Source: Pseudoalteromonas piratica
Lineage (GTDB): Bacteria; Pseudomonadota; Gammaproteobacteria; Enterobacterales; Alteromonadaceae
DNA length: 64,000 nt
Direction of reading: 5' to 3'
Assembly (NCBI RefSeq): GCF_000788395.1
Contig: NZ_CP009888.1
Location: 2,376,001 to 2,440,000 of the forward strand
Shown: positions 62,501-64,000 of the stretch, piece by piece
How positions within the stretch are numbered: position 1 is the first letter of the stretch
Layout of the letters: each line of letters starts with the position of its first letter
The notes under the pieces: model-generated
What the model was told of the DNA's origin: nothing
Seen by the model: the letters and a program-made list of their open reading frames with translations, nothing else
Database searches by the model: none
Program-made: the position numbers and the translations under genes

Positions 62501-64000
62501 TCAGCTTTTTTCATTTAAATCGAATTCTGTGATGTTTCCATCACCATGCAATAACTGATATTTGGTCAGTCTTTCGTTTTCAAGGCGCACTAAACTTATC
62601 GCCGAATCACTAACTAAATGCTTAGAAGATTCTTTGTGGCGATGCTTATGTACCTTCATTTGCCAACGTTTAGTAAAGAAGTTAAGCGGGCTGCTTGGGT
62701 GATATAAAATACTGTCTAAGGTATTTAATTTATTAAGTAAGGACTTGGGAAATTCATTTTTGATCCCGCTTGCGGTTAATTGCCAGATACGGTTATCGCG
62801 GTTCGAAAAACGGCTTTGTACTGAAAAGCAAAATGAGTAATGCACATCGCCCGATAAAATCAGTGTTTCAATGGGCGTATCAGCACGTTTGAATGTTTGC
62901 ATTAATTTACGCGCTGCACCTTCATGGGCCATCCAGTTTTCAACATCAACCAATAACGGCTGGCCACAAAAGTTAAAGATTGCTTGAATAGCTTCAATCG
63001 ACTTAACACCAAAAACTGGCGCGGGTGAAATTAATATCGCTTCTTCTAACCCTGTCAGGTTATTTTCAAGCTCTACCAATTGCTCCCAATCGAGTAACCC
63101 TGATGGTTCATTGAAATCTGTTTCGTTACGCCAGCGGTGGGTTCGCGTATCAAGAGCAATAATTTTTGGTTGTGTGTCTAAACAATAATGCCATTTGTCG
63201 AATGCTAAAATCTGTTTATCAAAGGCATTTAAATTGCTGTAGCCATTTTCACTGTGTTTATTAAATTGCGTTAATAACGTTAGTGTATATTCACCACCAT
63301 CATTGCCTAAGCCTTGAAAAACAAGATAACTAATTAGGCCATTAGCGATAATTCGTTTACTGACAGAATTTGAATAGACTGCTTGTTCCCAACCTGCGGT
63401 TAAGTTCCAATCATCTGTCACATCATGATCATCAAACATGGTGATATGTGAAATATTGGCAAACAGTTTTTCAACTATGGGTAATCCAGTTACAAATTCC
63501 GCTATATGTGTCTTTTCTTTTACGAATTTAGCTTGATGATCTGGATCTGTTGAATCAAACGTAAGTGTATCTAACTCAACTAGTTGCCAACATGCTGCAC
63601 TGGTTGTTAACAGATAAAGGGCAAAGAATTCTTCAATATGAACCAAGTGGTTATGCGACTTTAAACTGGTAAAGTGTTCTAAATCGCGGCGTAGCCAATA
63701 ACCTAATTCGAGCTTAGAGCGTTCATGCCACTTTGTTGTAGGTAAAAACGCGTCTCGCTTGTAAAGTGTTTGACTAGATCCATACCCAAGCGGTTCAAGT
63801 AAACATGGCTCTTTAAATAGTTTAAGCGCATCAATCAACTTTTCGATAGCAAGTAGCATCGGGCCAGCAACATCATCAGCATATATTTGATCGCCTGACA
63901 TAATTAATACACTTGGTTCTTCGCTAGCTTGTTGTCTTTTAGACGCTAAAAAATGGCTTGCACTAATTAATGCATCTTTTGATTCATGATGCGGATTGCG
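62501..64000 (-). CDS. PhoD-like (alkaline phosphatase D family) metallophosphatase, 5' end outside window
   Basis: The frame is open to the window edge, so the start lies beyond base 64000; 499 codons are visible. RNPHHES near the edge and LIMSGDQIYADDVAGP are the first metal motifs of bacterial PhoD-like phosphatases. ISHITMFDDHDVTDDWNL supplies further Asp/His metal ligands, and ETLILSGDVHYSFCF the final His motif. The family hydrolyses phosphodiesters or monoesters using Fe/Ca or similar metals. There is no way to see whether an export signal exists. An internal Met (63901) is not the likely start. Confidence 0.85.
   Translation of the reverse strand, partial: RNPHHESKDALISASHFLASKRQQASEEPSVLIMSGDQIYADDVAGPMLLAIEKLIDALKLFKEPCLLEPLGYGSSQTLYKRDAFLPTTKWHERSKLELGYWLRRDLEHFTSLKSHNHLVHIEEFFALYLLTTSAACWQLVELDTLTFDSTDPDHQAKFVKEKTHIAEFVTGLPIVEKLFANISHITMFDDHDVTDDWNLTAGWEQAVYSNSVSKRIIANGLISYLVFQGLGNDGGEYTLTLLTQFNKHSENGYSNLNAFDKQILAFDKWHYCLDTQPKIIALDTRTHRWRNETDFNEPSGLLDWEQLVELENNLTGLEEAILISPAPVFGVKSIEAIQAIFNFCGQPLLVDVENWMAHEGAARKLMQTFKRADTPIETLILSGDVHYSFCFSVQSRFSNRDNRIWQLTASGIKNEFPKSLLNKLNTLDSILYHPSSPLNFFTKRWQMKVHKHRHKESSKHLVSDSAISLVRLENERLTKYQLLHGDGNITEFDLNEKS

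Overview
The window reads as ordinary chromosome of a low-GC marine gammaproteobacterium of the Alteromonadales, most like Pseudoalteromonas. This is an inference from protein content (large NAD-specific glutamate dehydrogenase, DUF1302/DUF1329 operon, AcnD/PrpF-type methylcitrate cycle, PykA-like pyruvate kinase) and from gene neighbourhoods shared with E. coli: pyrD-zapC, msrC..proQ-prc, tRNA-Ser/yccA/tusE, sppA-ansA. I saw no transposase, prophage or CRISPR array.

Layout. 1-6.3 kb: 3' part of zapC, pyrD and gdhB. 6.5-13.3 kb: a four-gene operon (DUF1302 and DUF1329 proteins, a Ycf48-like protein and an RND/MMPL transporter). 13.6-17.9 kb: DUF2835, pepN, nhaC. 18-21.5 kb: msrC, an acidic small protein, proQ, prc. 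21.6-26.3 kb: three identical tRNA-Ser(UGA) genes around yccA, tusDCBE and fklB, with small membrane proteins. 26.4-32.1 kb: SLC13 transporter, nagZ, nitroreductase, DoxX, and fadH behind a FadR-like operator. 32.3-39 kb: sppA-ansA, msrB, gnd, pykA. 39-42.8 kb: DUF2057/bax, an LRAT/NlpC-like protein, a dGTPase and a small zinc protein. 42.9-46.6 kb: cNMP-binding protein, CHASE2 adenylate cyclase, SH3-like protein and an M48 lipoprotein. 46.8-54.4 kb: a beta-barrel protein, then the propionate (2-methylcitrate) operon gntR-prpB-prpC-acnD-prpF with three phased operators.

54.7-59.4 kb is the most notable region: a chromosomal integron. A 320-residue IntI-type integrase points right from an SOS (LexA) box. 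To its left lie attI and at least six gene cassettes, all transcribed away from intI and separated by attC sites of about 100 bp. Their products are one GNAT acetyltransferase, two small membrane proteins, one exported protein and two cytosolic proteins of unknown function. A RidA-family gene stands at the far end behind a decayed attC.

59.4-64 kb: a fused SpmA/SpmB-type membrane protein, rsmF, a candidate small RNA, and the 5'-truncated gene of a PhoD-like metallophosphatase.

Regulation visible in the DNA: LexA over the intI promoter, a GntR-type TTGTCGACAA operator set over the prp promoter, a FadR-type palindrome inside the fadH promoter, a LacI-type palindrome before pykA, and many intrinsic terminators. 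All functional statements come from reading motifs and from family knowledge; no database search was run.
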